From assembly GCA_021432635.1 (NCBI GenBank), contig MU270098.1:124001-188000 (forward strand): 64,000 nucleotides of DNA, in the 5' to 3' direction. This document shows, one piece after another, positions 24,265-36,600 of this stretch (position 1 is the stretch's first letter; each line of letters opens with the position of its first letter). The position numbers and the translations under genes were made by a program. Under the pieces are notes generated by a model, which was given only the letters and a program-made list of their open reading frames with translations, was not told the origin of the DNA and searched no databases. This DNA is from Thozetella sp. PMI_491 (taxonomy: Eukaryota > Ascomycota > Sordariomycetes > Chaetosphaeriales > Chaetosphaeriaceae).

Positions 24265-26278
24265 ATGGATCGGGATCGTATCTTGACGGCGCGAGCCGTC
24301 GAGGAGATGATAGCGGAGGGCCGCACGATCGTCATCTTCGAAGACTTCATCCTGCGACTCGATTCATGGCTCGACAAGCATCCCGGAGGTCGTTTGGCAA
24401 TTCTGCATATGGTGGGAAAAGATGCGACCGACGAGATCAAGGCGTAAAAAGAAGCTCCTACTATCATCCCCTTCTACCCCGTGTGCTCCCCTGGCGTCTT
24501 GGGGAAAAGGCGTCCGCACTACCTATATAATGGTGTGTTTGAGCTTAGTTCCAATCGATGACCCGTGTGCCGTTTATGAGTGATGTCACATCTTCCTATT
24601 ACATGTTAAGGTGCTGACATATCCATTTTTTCCCCGATGCAGGTACCACTCCATTGCTACCTGGAAACCTATGAAAGCCTATCGGATCGGCCGGAAGCCA
24701 CCTGGACCATGGGCTAACATGACACCACCGGTCCGCGGGGGGGTATATCGAAAGAGGGATGAGGCATGGCCAGCCGGAGATATCCTCGATAGCTCCGATA
24801 CAGAAGGTGAAAGGGCTAGCCCCGATCCCGACACGAGTTCCTCGACTCCCCCCACCTCCGACTGCGACAGCTCAGACAGTGGCAGCGACGAACCTGCCCC
24901 GCCCGAGAAAGCCGTTCGACAGCGAGTCCTAGGACGCAGAGATGGAGCCGCACAGGATGCTTCGCGCCGCCACCACAGATCAGCCGCCGAATACGTAGAT
25001 CTGTATGTGAAGCAAGAGGTCGACCGGGACACTGCATCGTACCCGTCGCTGGACCCCGCGATCCAGCAAGAGATCGCGCGGAAATATCAGATTCTGCACC
25101 AGAGAGTTCGCGATGAAGGGCTGTACAACTGCCCGTATCTAGAATACGGCAAGGAGATGGCCCGCTACCTCAGTATATTTGCTATGTTCCTGGTGACCCT
25201 CCGCTGGGGCTGGTACATCACGTCGGCCGTCTTCCTAGGGCTCTTTTGGGTATGCTATTGCCAGCGCGTGCCTGATTGCATGAAGAGTGCTAATTATCCC
25301 GAATAGCACCAAATCATGTTCACTGCGCACGACGCCGGACATCGAGCCATCACCAAATCCTTCGTCGTCGACACACTTATCGGCATGTTCGTCGCCGACT
25401 TCTGCTGTGGTCTGTCAATCGGGTGGTGGAAGAGCAGCCACAATGTCCACCATCTTGTTACAAACCAGCCAGTCAGTCTTTATACATCTCCTTCCCCTTG
25501 GGTTACGCTAACCAATCATCTTTAGGAGCATGACCCGGATATTCAGAACGTCCCGCTCTTTGCGACATGCCCATCCTTCTTCCGCTCACTTCGCTCTAGC
25601 TACTACGACTTCACATTCGTTTGGGACCGTGTAGCCGACTTCATGGTCCCATATCAACGGTATACTTACTACCCGGTCATGGGTATTGCCCGATTCAACC
25701 TGTACCTCCTCTCTTGGCTCCATGTGCTCTCTACCAGATCCTCGTCCCTCGGCAGCAGCAAAGCTTGGTGGATTCGGCCCACCGAGATCGCCTTCATGTC
25801 TTGCTACTGGTTTCTCTTCGGGTACTGCCTCCTCTGGCGTACGCTCCCGACCTGGAGCTGCCGTGTTGCATTTATACTGGTCTGCCACATTGCCACCATG
25901 CCAATCCACGTCCAGATTACCTTGTCTCACTGGGGCATGTCCGTATCCGATCTTGGGGAGTCCGAATCCTTCCCGCAGCGCCAGCTTCGCACCACGATGG
26001 ATGTCGACTGCCCCGCATGGCTCGACTTTATCCACGGCGGTCTGCAGTTCCAAGCAATTCATCATCTCTTCCCACGGGTGCCGCGCCACAATCTACGCAA
26101 GGCTCAAGGCTTGGTCAAGGAGTTCTGCCGAGATACAGGAATTCCGTATTTGGTTTTGGGATTTATGGATGGCAACCAGAAGGTCTTGAGCAGGTTGGAG
26201 GAGGTTAGCAATCAGGTGAGAATTATGGTCGATTGCCAGAAGTACATGGCAGAAACTGGCGAGAGCGGGTTGCATTAG
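24265..26278 (+). CDS. Cytochrome b5-fused fatty acid desaturase, delta-8 sphingolipid type
   Basis: Membrane desaturase expected to introduce the delta-8 double bond into the sphingoid base of fungal glucosylceramides. Exons 24265-24443, 24643-25249, 25307-25471, 25526-26278; 567 aa. An N-terminal cytochrome b5 domain has the heme ligands HPGG (His39) and His62, the latter just after the first intron (199 bp, unusually long here). Three His boxes follow: HDAGH (270-274), HNVHH (307-311) and QAIHH (493-497); a Gln replacing the first His of box 3 is the hallmark of b5-fused front-end desaturases. Between b5 and the membrane part lies a Ser/Asp-rich low-complexity insert (about residues 90-150). 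All iron ligands are present. An in-frame ATG at 24229 would add 12 residues. Not obviously linked to its neighbours. Confidence 0.95.
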
Positions 26279-26814
26279 AATGGTGTCAATATTCGCATTA
26301 GTTACTCCGGCGTCTAGGCGTTCTCTTCGCTTCCAAGAAATTGCTTAAGAATCTTTGGCGACTCCCACGCAAGCGACGCATTCAGTCAATCACCATCGTT
26401 CTACACTCATGACCAACTCTTGCCTTGAACTTGGTAGTACACTTACCGTAGGCCGCTACCATCACTGCTGTAGGTGCTGTCGCCTTTGGCAACAAATGTG
26501 CAGCCCTCGAGTTCTGTGCATGGAGAGTGTTGGGCGAGGGCAGTCCCCGATACTGAATAAATCCAGGCAGACAACCCCTCTCAGATGGAGGGTGGTATAG
26601 TACCTAGGTAAGCTTCAAAAAGGGTTACATCCAGCAGTCTTCAGTCTAGATGTATGATCACTTAGAATCAGTACAAGCTGCTACGCTGTCACTCATGGTA
26701 TACAGACGGCATCACATGTTTGCAATAATACACTAATCATTTGAGAGCAAGCACCGACACCCTAGAAACGTTATCTACTACACCCTCTCTCTATCTCCAG
26801 CTAATAGTTCAAAG
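26279..26814. other. Convergent intergenic region
   Basis: 535 bp between the stop of the desaturase gene (plus) and the stop of the ankyrin-subtilase gene (minus). It has no recognisable gene or repeat and must hold both terminators. Confidence 0.6.
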
Positions 26815-29800
26815 TCATTTGAGCAACTTCAAGGCCATATCGATCATAATCTTGGCTCTGTCTCGATCACTCTTGCCACTATCCTCAAAGACATCGCTCA
26901 GTGGGTCAAACGAGTCCCACACCTGGATGAATTTGTTGTTGGTGATCGCGCCGAGTCTGCTGAAAGCTGCCTTGATGCCAGCTTGTTCGGCGAGCTTCTG
27001 CACCTCAATCGGATTGATAATGCGGAGATTGTCGTTCCCGCTAGCTCCTGATCCGTCGCTGGACGTTGCAAGACACAAGGCTCCCGCCTTGACGCAGTAG
27101 ATAATGGTTGCTGCGAGGCCGGCCGCAAGCGCCGTAGCGACGCTGGAGCCCGTCGATGACTGGAGTGTCCTGGCCTTTTCGGGGAGGACATACTGGCTCG
27201 TGCTTCCCAGGGCTTGTACAACCTCAACTCCGGGGAAGATGAAGTCCAGGTCACCCTTGGGGCCCGCAAAGGAGAATATGGTGCCGTCATCGCGGGCAGC
27301 GCCGATACGGAAGAACTTTTCGCGGCGGTGGGCTGTGGGGTAGTCCTTGTCCGTAAACTGGCCGTGGTCAGGGGAAGAACAAAACATGGTGATGTTCCTG
27401 TTGTAGGCCTGCTGGAGGACGTCCGTGAAGTCGGTCCTCTCCGGGTCGCTCTCTGCCGGGACTGGTACGGTCCAAGACATGGAGATGATGCTCGCGCCCT
27501 TGTCTATAGCGGCTTGGAGAGCCTGACGGAAAGCAAAATGTCATGTCAGTTAACTCGGCTCATTTCGTACTTTCTGGCCCCTCGAAAATGGAAGAGAGAA
27601 GAGGGATGCGAGCGAGTGAGACGGAAAACTTACGCTAATGACAGACTTAACCACGATCTGGCTCTTCCCCTCCGGATTGTCGATACTCTGCAGCCGGATA
27701 GGGTAAATCTTGGCCATTGGGCAAACTCTTTTGATCATGCTCGCCATGACTGTGCCGTGCCCCTTCTCCGAGACGAAATACGGCTGCTGCCGGCCATGCG
27801 TATAGTTGAAGCTCGCGCCGTCTAGCACATGGCCGTCGATCGAAGGGTCGAAAGGGTCGACCCCATCATCGATGAGGGCTACGATGACGTCCTTCTCCAA
27901 GCCGCTACCCGTACCCCGCGACTCGACATACTTGTCTCGCGTGTCGTCCCAGAACTTTTTGAGGTGTGCAGCAAATCTGTCCGTGCACTTGAGCCACTGG
28001 TGCGAGGTGATGTCTTGCGAGGCTGCAGGGCCAGGAGCGGCTCCTCGCTCTTTCGTCGCGACCTTGCGCTCCTCGTTGTTGCCTTCGAGGATCTTGAAGA
28101 CCTCGACGTGGGTTTTTACGGGCGAATCGCTAGCCGTCTCTATGGTACTCTCGTCATCTGCCTGACTCGGCGCACTATTGGAAGGTTTTTTCCCTGGAAG
28201 GACGAGCGTGCTCGCTCTATGGGCGTCGATGTTTCGGTTGAGCCGTGTCTTGAATTCCTCAACCCTAGCACTGATCCAGGTTTCCGAATCATATGTCTGC
28301 TACCCAGGTTAGCCGTCGGCACCGTATGCCTCTGTTTTGCTTTGGGGCTCACTCGCCTCTGCAGGGATGTGGAGGTGGATCTTTTCAAGCATTGGCAATG
28401 TAGACAACCCTTCCGGCTCGCTCCAGGCTCGAAGGATTACGTTATTGCCGCTCCATCGAAGAGTCAACTCTCTTAGTGGGTTAAGGACGGGTCTGGCTCC
28501 AGCGGCACCATCTATCGCTGTAGCTTCCTGTATTGCCTTGCTGCCCACTCCACATATGATGGAAGGATCCAGGTCGGCCTTTTGCCAGTCGAGGTGCTCT
28601 ACTGTAATCTTCTCCAGACATTCCTTGATGGCCTCTTCGCTATGGGCGGTACTTCCGGTATCGTCCACAGAGACCTTGATGATATGACGGACGCCTTTGG
28701 CGTACAGCCAGTCAAAGAAGAACTTCATGTCGCGACGTCCACGTCGTCCCGGAGGGTTCTCCTTTGCCTGCCGGCCGCCGAGCTGCACGGTCACCTGCGG
28801 AAACGAGACGAATTGGAGGACCTCATCGAACTTGAGCCGGTCTCCTTGGCCTTTTCCAAAAGTCTTCTTGAATGTTTCGCCTTTAATCTGGAGAGGAAGT
28901 AGGTCGTAGTCAAAGCAGACCTGTCTGTCTGGATACGTCAAAGCGGACACTTAGCCAGCCGAATGGGGACGAAAGCGGTTACACAAGTAATGGAAAGGAG
29001 TAATTTTACCTTCAGGGTTTTTGCCGTAGAGGAACGAGATGGCAGACTCGGTCTTTCTGGTCCTCAGGTAATGCAGTTTGAGCTCATGAAGGATCCGCTC
29101 GGAGTTTCTGGCCAGTGTCTGCGGACTGGGCTTCTCGCTCTTCTTCTTTACTACCTTCTTCTTGGGGTCGCCAATGCCGTCCATGCGCGAGGTTGAGGAT
29201 CTTTTGATAGATGTATTCGGCGGGGTCTCGGTATTCGCGTCCCCGCCGGCTGCCGGTTGGGCCACCTGGCCCTCCTTCTGCTGTATTTCATTCGACTCAG
29301 AATCGTGTTCCTGTATAATCCTCTTGCCGGCATCTCTGAACTTGGGTCTGTTTGCCGACTGTTTCTTCCCCTCCGTCTCGCCATCAAGGGCCTTTTTCGG
29401 GTTAACCTCGCGAGGCTGAGCTACGTCGCGCGCGCTTTCGCCCACGAATTCGGGTCCGAATTTGCCCTGGTGCTTTGGGTCGACCTGCCTGCCCCTGTCC
29501 TTTGGGTTAGTTATGGCGGTACTCCCCTGTTTCCCTGAGGGGTCTCCGACGTCGCCCTTCTCCGACCTCTTCCTCCCCTCGGCTGGATCTCCGGCTTTTG
29601 CCTTGGATTTCAGCAAATCTAGGTACAGCTTTGCGGTATGCTGATGCTCCAGATATACGGATCGCTCAACCATGCTGTCCAGGAATGTCTTGATCGGCCT
29701 CTGTAAATTATCCTTCCTCAGCTTCGCGATGGCCTTTTGGTCTCGTTGGATGAATCGAGCAATAACGTCGGTCCTGTCATCACCGCACTGGCTATATCTC

Positions 29801-30444
29801 ACCGCGTAATGGAGTGGCGTCTTGTTGGCGGCGTCTGTGGCTTCCAGAGCCGTGTCATCTGCGTTATCGATGAGCATTTTGGTTATCCTGGCGCGGAGAT
29901 CCCTCTCGAACGCGATGTGTAAGCATGTCTTTTTCTCGCCGTCCCTACAAGGGTTTGCAAGTGCTCGGGCGACAACCGACTTGTCAAGACAGCCTTGTAG
30001 CATGTACTCGACTAGCTTCCATTGCTTTTCCAAGATCGCCAAGTACAGGGCGCTCTGTCCTTTCTCGTCTTCGTCCTTCAGTAGTTTGGGGTAGGTGTTG
30101 AGTAGGCGCTTGACGAGGATCTCCATGTTGGCTGCTTTTGCTGTCGGAGACTTGACTACCTCGACGACTTTGTGCAGCAACGTCCCAGCATCTCCTTTCC
30201 AATCAAGGACCTCCCCGAACTCCCGGAAAAACCTGTTGACACCTTCGGGCGTCTCAATCTCGGATATCTTCCAGAGTGCGTTCTGAGCACGTGCGAAGAG
30301 CTTGCTAGGAGACATGTCCTGCTTGGCCGAGGGCTCTCCCCCGTCGTCGACTTCGTCGTCGTCGTCCTCTTCCTCTTCCCCATCCCCGCCATCGTCATAC
30401 TCATCGTCCTCTGGGTCCTTTCTGTTTTCATAAAATTGCGGCAT
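26815..30444 (-). CDS. Ankyrin-repeat protein with C-terminal subtilisin-like (S8) protease
   Basis: Predicted intracellular serine protease, with no signal peptide. Exons 30444-29010, 28928-28357, 28296-27634, 27522-26815; 1125 aa. It starts with an acidic Asp/Glu tract (about 11-36), then ankyrin-like repeats (about 85-260, e.g. GQSALYLAILEKQWKLVEYM and NKTPLHYAV), a charged linker, a middle region of unknown fold (about 480-670), and a subtilase domain with Asp812 (VALIDDGVD), His849 (KGHGTVMAS) and Ser1017 (TGSSVATAL). The triad is complete, but the place of the oxyanion-hole Asn reads CSSPDHG, so activity is uncertain. Intron 2 (28356-28297) fits only as GC-AG (donor GCGAGT, branch CTAAC). 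The acceptor of intron 1 could also lie 20 bp upstream. S8 domains are known as effector modules of fungal NLR-like proteins; the head-to-head neighbour and the NACHT-ankyrin gene nearby fit such a role. Confidence 0.9.
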
Positions 30445-31315
30445 GGTGAAGCAGCTCCAATGCGCGTGGTTGCGTCGGTGAGAATACCTGGAGCAAGTTT
30501 AGGAGATCCAAGAAAAGCTGGTGAAGTAGTTGGAGACTCGCTCTCTTGTGTCGGGAGGCTGTGTCTCGTGCATGTACGGAGTACCTTGGTGACCTGTCGC
30601 AAGTGCGGGCGGCCGGCGTTCCCGTCCACAAATGGCGGCACCCCATAGCTACCAATCTGTAGCGCGGAGCCTCGTTAACCGTTCTTGGTCGTCACTGCAA
30701 CACAGTGCGCCATTACCCTGGTCATTTTGCGCAGTCTGGCACAATGGCCCCCACCGACCCCTACACCATCGCGCAAGAGGTTCACCTATAAGGACAGCGA
30801 TCAGGCGGAGGAATGTAGCCACTCCTGATGCAGTCATCAACCAACCCCCCCTTTATATGCAGGCCACCGCCAGCCCTCTTCATGAGATTGCCACCAACCT
30901 CAGCTGAAAACATTTAGCGTGGTTCTGAATGAGATGCTCGATGCTGATTTGGGCTTGTCGAAGTGCCTCTGTCTTGCATCTCAGCTCTAGCATCTATTGA
31001 GTTAGCAACAACCTATACAATAGACAAACGACAAAATATCTCAGGTTTTTGAGGGGTTTACCCACTTATGTGGGCTGGCTGATCTTCTTCCTTGTCGGAG
31101 AGTGTCGCTACGCGGGCTGGGGGCGGTTGAGGTCCCTGTATTGTCCCCTGTTACCCCACCTTCAGCCTCGTTATACTAAGGAGGTAACCCCCCTTTGATC
31201 GACTGCTCACAGCCGGGTGACCAGCTATTCATTGCAACTCGTGTTCCGTCTTCAATTCGAATCCGCCGTTCTCAGACCAAATCCAAGCCCTCGGGAATAA
31301 TCCTCGCCGCCAGCC
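30445..31315. promoter_or_regulatory. Bidirectional promoter region of ankyrin-subtilase and coiled-coil genes
   Basis: 870 bp separate two ATGs that point away from each other. No gene lies between them. Co-expression of the two divergent genes is a reasonable but untested inference. Confidence 0.5.
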
Positions 31316-32857
31316 ATGGCCGACATACCGGAGCACAAGGCGAAGAAGACGGATCCCAATCTGGAGGGTATCGAGCTGGACGACGATGTCGAGGTCTTCG
31401 ATATTGGCATGTTTGAGGGGGGCGCAGAAGGTAGCGGCTTTCACATGAAAAACAACCCCAAAGACCCCTACCAGCGAAAAAATATGATAGAGCGTACAGG
31501 AAGCGTCGACATCAGGGTCGCTCTTGTCGACGTCGTCCATGGATACCTTTCGACCGAGGATCTGGACTCCTGGGCCACTCTCATGGTCATATTGATTCGC
31601 TTCGATCCCCAGAAGAATGCGCGCCGTGTCGAAGAAGCAACCATTGAGCTAACATTCGGGGCTCAAAACCCAAACGACTATACACCGGAGGTGGTGAACA
31701 TCTCATTCAACGGACACTACAGCTTCCTTCCGAGCGAGCAGAAGGAGACAATCGTCAAGAGCGTCGACGGCAGCATCGGCGCCAGCTACGGCGCCGACGC
31801 GAAAGTCGAAGCCAAATGGGAAAAGACGGCCGAACGACAGACGACAGACGCGACTACCATTAGCGGCGGAATATATACGGTCGGTGGCGTGGAACCGAAC
31901 CGTGTCGCTAAATGGACTCTGCTCGAGAACGAGACGCTCAACACAGGCGTCCCAGCAACTGTACGAGTGGGCGTGCTGATCAAGAGACTGGACGAAAAGG
32001 TCTTCACTTGCATGCCAAAGCTCAAATGCAAGGCGGACAAATGGACATCGGTGGAGACTGTCTTCTCAAAAATTCCTAAAGATGACCCTGTTCTCCTGAA
32101 GCCTGATGCCAAGGCCACGAATAAACTGATGGTGTACGATCTTGAGAATCTGGAGAAAACGCCGTTCGATAAGCTTAGTGATGTCACCTTCACAACCATG
32201 ATCGCCGATGCCCTCAAGACTCACCAGCAGCCTACCAGCCAGGGATCCCAGGCTGGTTCTGCCAAAAAGGCAGTGGCGGGTGACATCCCAAAACCTGCAC
32301 CGACACAAGCACCGGGCCAGCCCGCGCCAAAGCAATACCTGCCAACCCAGCCTGCGCCAGCATCGTTCGTGTCGACGCAGGACGCTTCTACGCAACCCAC
32401 TCCAGCACGTTCCTTACCGGCACAATCCGCTTCAGCGGCGCCGCTCATACCCGCGCAACCTATCCCAACACCTAATCCAACTTCGGAATTTGAGGACCGA
32501 CCTAGCCCGCTGAACACCCAGCCGCCGACGAGTCCTGATCAAGCCGTACCAGCGCACCCGTCGATCGAGACGGTGACGAAAGCACCATCTGACGACTTTC
32601 CTCCGTCTACTTTACCGCCCGATTGGAAGGAATACGTCGAACAACGCCTCCAAAACATGGAAAAAGCATATAACGACAAGCTTGCAGAGGCACATCAAGC
32701 ATATGCCGAGAAGCTAACTACCGAGTTGGCAGCGTCGCGTCAGGCCTTCCGCGACGATATGGCAGTCCAGATGACTACTTTAACCAGTCAATTTGATCAG
32801 TCCATTGCTCATCTCCAGGCCATAGCTGACCAGATCCGTCAGACTTGGAGCCGCTGA
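31316..32857 (+). CDS. Fungal protein of unknown function: beta-rich domain, Pro/Gln linker, coiled coil
   Basis: Single exon, 513 aa, with no signal peptide and no membrane segment. Three parts are visible. Residues about 60-300 alternate hydrophobic and polar residues as in a beta-sandwich and contain the landmarks DIRVALVDVVHGYLS, VVNISFNG, a glycine-rich GSIGASYGADAKVEAKWEK, and WTLLENETLNTGVPATVRVG. Residues about 300-435 are low-complexity Pro/Gln/Thr/Ala. Residues about 440-513 are heptad-rich and should form a coiled coil. I recognise the N-terminal part only as a type recurring in fungal hypothetical proteins and assign no function. It is divergently paired with the ankyrin-subtilase gene and 0.8 kb from the NACHT-ankyrin gene. 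A scaffold or oligomerising partner is a guess. Confidence 0.85.
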   Translation: MADIPEHKAKKTDPNLEGIELDDDVEVFDIGMFEGGAEGSGFHMKNNPKDPYQRKNMIERTGSVDIRVALVDVVHGYLSTEDLDSWATLMVILIRFDPQKNARRVEEATIELTFGAQNPNDYTPEVVNISFNGHYSFLPSEQKETIVKSVDGSIGASYGADAKVEAKWEKTAERQTTDATTISGGIYTVGGVEPNRVAKWTLLENETLNTGVPATVRVGVLIKRLDEKVFTCMPKLKCKADKWTSVETVFSKIPKDDPVLLKPDAKATNKLMVYDLENLEKTPFDKLSDVTFTTMIADALKTHQQPTSQGSQAGSAKKAVAGDIPKPAPTQAPGQPAPKQYLPTQPAPASFVSTQDASTQPTPARSLPAQSASAAPLIPAQPIPTPNPTSEFEDRPSPLNTQPPTSPDQAVPAHPSIETVTKAPSDDFPPSTLPPDWKEYVEQRLQNMEKAYNDKLAEAHQAYAEKLTTELAASRQAFRDDMAVQMTTLTSQFDQSIAHLQAIADQIRQTWSR

Positions 32858-33684
32858 TACAGCGAGCGGTAATCACCAGACAAGCATATGGTGTCCTTCA
32901 TTTGTATCCCTTTCGCGAGAGCAGATATGTCCGGTCTCGGGAAAGAGGCACATAGTTCAATGCTAAGCAATTATTACTGTTTCTCCGGGATTGCGATGGG
33001 CTACTAAGTGTTCATTTGTTTGGCCTCGTGCACTCATGGTTCATTATACAATGATGCGCCGTGTAGTAATGATTCGTCCTCCGTAGCCAGCGCACCAGGT
33101 TCCTCCCAAAGTAACCTTGCGAACATGGCGCGGCTTGTGGAAGGCCAAGGACAGCTCACTTCTTTGAACTTTTTTTTAGCACTGTGTACATGCTAAGTAC
33201 TTCCCACAGACGCGCTTACTAATTCTGCAAGCAGCAATTACGTAGTAGTTTCCGGCCCTTGGCCCTTTGATAGCTGTTCCGTCCCCTGTCCAAGAAGCCC
33301 CTCGACCGGGGTCTGGATGGGGCGGGCCATAGGACGGCTGCCCCAGGGCTATGCTATTTCGGCTTAGATTTGCCAGAGGCGCGCGAAGAGCTGACACGCC
33401 ATCCGCGAGAGCTAGCTCTCCCTCCAACCTCCAACCTCTGCGCAGTGAATACCGTCGGTTTGTTTGTGCATTCTACAGGATTTGCCGCTCGCTTTGAGTA
33501 CCCGCCGTCTTCACCATCCTTTTCGTCACTACTCGGATTCCTTGAAGCCTCAGTTTGCTGAGAAAGCTAGACTGTTACGGCTGTCAAATAATGAGCTGCG
33601 TGCTCCAAAGACCTTAGCGCGTGAATGAGGTCGATCATCACCGTCCCGCCGCACATCTGTCTGATCCGCGAATTTTAAACAAGC
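32858..33684. other. Intergenic region upstream of NACHT-ankyrin gene
   Basis: 0.8 kb without a recognisable gene. It contains the presumed promoter of the large plus-strand gene that starts at 33685. Confidence 0.6.
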
Positions 33685-36600
33685 ATGGAGAAGGACACAG
33701 AGGAGAACGATGCTGGTTCGGCAGCCGAGCGCCGACCAGACTCTCTTGAGTACGACAGAGCGCCGTCTGAACTCGGCGAGAACGACGACGATGCCCGCAG
33801 CACTTCAACCCGGACAAGCGATCTCTTTTCAAGACCCGCTTCACCGTCGATTCAGTCAGAGAGGCAGAAGAAGCCCAATGGCGTTGGCCTAAAAATCAAC
33901 GATCAGCGTTATACGTCAGAATATGCTTCTTACGAGTAAGTAAGAGGAGAAGCACACATTATTTGCGGTTAAAGTACTGACCTTTGGCAGTGTCATCACC
34001 GTCCACGGCATACGGGATGACCGAAGTACGGCATGGAAGACCAAAGCGGGAGAATGGTGGGTAAGCGAAAAGCTCTTTAGGAGCGTGAGCTACTACATTA
34101 GGGAGATCAACTTCTCCTACGAGATTGGCGAGCATGCAGATATCTTCAAATCAGATGGTATTGCGAAAGAGGCACAGACTCTCCTGAATGAATACACCGC
34201 CATGAGATTTCGGCTCGAAGAAGACGACACGAACCGTCCTGTCATCTGGATCTGTCACGACATTGGAGGGACGATCGTAAAGCAGGCTCTCCTTCTGGCC
34301 GCCATGAACCCCCAACTCTACGGGAAGATTGCGATGTTGACGACTTCAATCATATTCCTTGGCTGTCCGCACCGAGCCCATTCGGTTCTGCAGCTCGAAG
34401 ATGAGCTGTATCACCTCTTAACCCTACCGGGTCCCGAAATAAAGCAGGGAATTGTCCAGACGGTCGGGAGTCTTGCCCGACAGGTCACCAGCGTGAATCA
34501 CCGTTTCTCCGAGACAAAATTGAACTGTCGCGCGTCCATAATTAATATTCACAGTCTGAAACCTGGGAAATATTTGAGGAACGAGAAGACTGAGGACACA
34601 AAGCCGCAGTCTGCCGATGCATACGAGAAGGGCCCGGTGGTTTCCGGAGAATCTACGATTCCAGCAGGGGAGAAAGGTGCCGACCACTCGTCGGACATTA
34701 CAGAAGGCCGGCTATCAGGTCTGCCCGACCTTCCGGCTGACAAAGTCCAGACGGAAGAGGCGGAAACGAAGCTCAGGGAAGAACCTGTCGCAGAGCAGCC
34801 CAAGATAGAGAGGGACAGCTTGGTAGATAAAGCACCTGTGGAATCCGGAGAGGCCCCTGCTTCGGAGAAAGAGCCGGAATCTCTTGTGATAACACCATTC
34901 CAGAAATACACAGTATTGATGGGGCATCCCTTGGAGACTTGGTCCCGGTACCGGTTCCAGGGCAACCATCTCGACCTTGTCAGAGGGTACAATCCAGGCG
35001 ACGAGGACGGTTCCGACTGGGTCTCTTCATACGGTGGCCAGATTAACGAGGCCGGATTGCGTAAGATCCCCATGCTCGTCTCATATCCAAAATAACTGAC
35101 AACATTCCGGCTTTGCCTAGTTATTGAGGTCGACAATGAACTCATCCCGTATGAAACCATCCTCCTTTCACTCGCGCCCCCCAGACGAACAGCAAAAGTA
35201 GAGTTCGATGCTCGTCTCCCCAAGCATCCATTCATAAAATGGATTCACGGGCAGGAAGCGTACAAACAATTCCAAATGTCCACTTCCCCGAGGATACTAT
35301 ATTTGCACGGCCACTCGGAAAGCTCTATCGGCGAGCTGTCACAGAGGCTGTATCTCGATTATGATTTCGAGGCAATAGACGTCCAGGATGACCCTAAAAT
35401 GTCCGTCTTATATTTCCAATTCGAGAAGCGGGACAGCAGATTCAACAATATTCGAAGCATGCTTGTCACATTCCTGAACGACATCATCTGGCATTTCTGG
35501 AAGGACCTCCGGGGTCGAGTCCTAGAGACATTCCGTCTCCTTACCTACTATGACTCTTGGTCATTGGACGATCTGTATAATGCCCTCATTGGCCTGAGGG
35601 ATTGCAAGGAGCTCCAGAGGCTTACCTTATTTATCGGCTGTTTTGACGAATGCGACGATAAAGAGCGGCAATGGTTTCTCACGCGCCTTCTGAAGTCACA
35701 CAGCTACAGTGATCAACTATTCAAGGTTATTATATCGTCGAACCGGCTTGATGATATAATCTCAGGAAACATTCCGGCAACCTCGACTCTCGACGTGACT
35801 CAATGCCGAGTGCAACAGGAGGAACAGAAGACAGCGTCAAAAATGCAGATCGAAGAGCTCGAAAGGGCCATGGCTAATCTTGTGCAACGGCGTCCCATGT
35901 TCAAGCAGTTCGATGGCCTGCTCGCAGAATTGATTAGCCAGTGCAAAGGTGCCGTACATATTGGACAAGCAATCATTGCTTGGCTCGGCTTTTACAAACG
36001 CGGATCTCCGACGGCCGAGATGGAAAAGACTATCCGAAAGCTTTTCCCTGTCACGCCACAGAATCTTGTCAAGGTCTTCACTGAGTCTCATGATCCAGAA
36101 AAGGCTGCCCGCGCAAAGAGCATCTTCTACTGGGTGAAATATGCAGAAGAACCTTTGACTCTAGAGATGCTGGCCCAGGCGCTAGCCCTAACTATGTCAC
36201 AAGACGAGCCGTGTCTCGTGGATGTCGACTACCAGGATCTCTGTCATGATATCGAGCGGCTGTTCGGTGGGCTGGTGTTCGTGGACGGACGTGATATCAA
36301 ATTCTTTCACGATTCGATCTACGACCTGGCAGACCTGGATCTGACAAAGAGTCCGGAGGACCAATCACCAGATATTCACAGGCAATTGGCTGAAACGTGC
36401 CTTCGTTGCCTGCTCTCGAAAGATGGCGTGGAGATGCTTTCTGCTCTATCGATAGAGCGCTACGGCGCTGCTCCGGACGCCACGCCGTTAATGCTTCCGC
36501 GGTCCAACTTCGTCGATTACGCGGTTCGCTTCTGGCCTAGGCATTATATACTAAGTAGAGAGAAGGCGCCGGTCGAACTGGTGACGGAATTCTTCCATAA

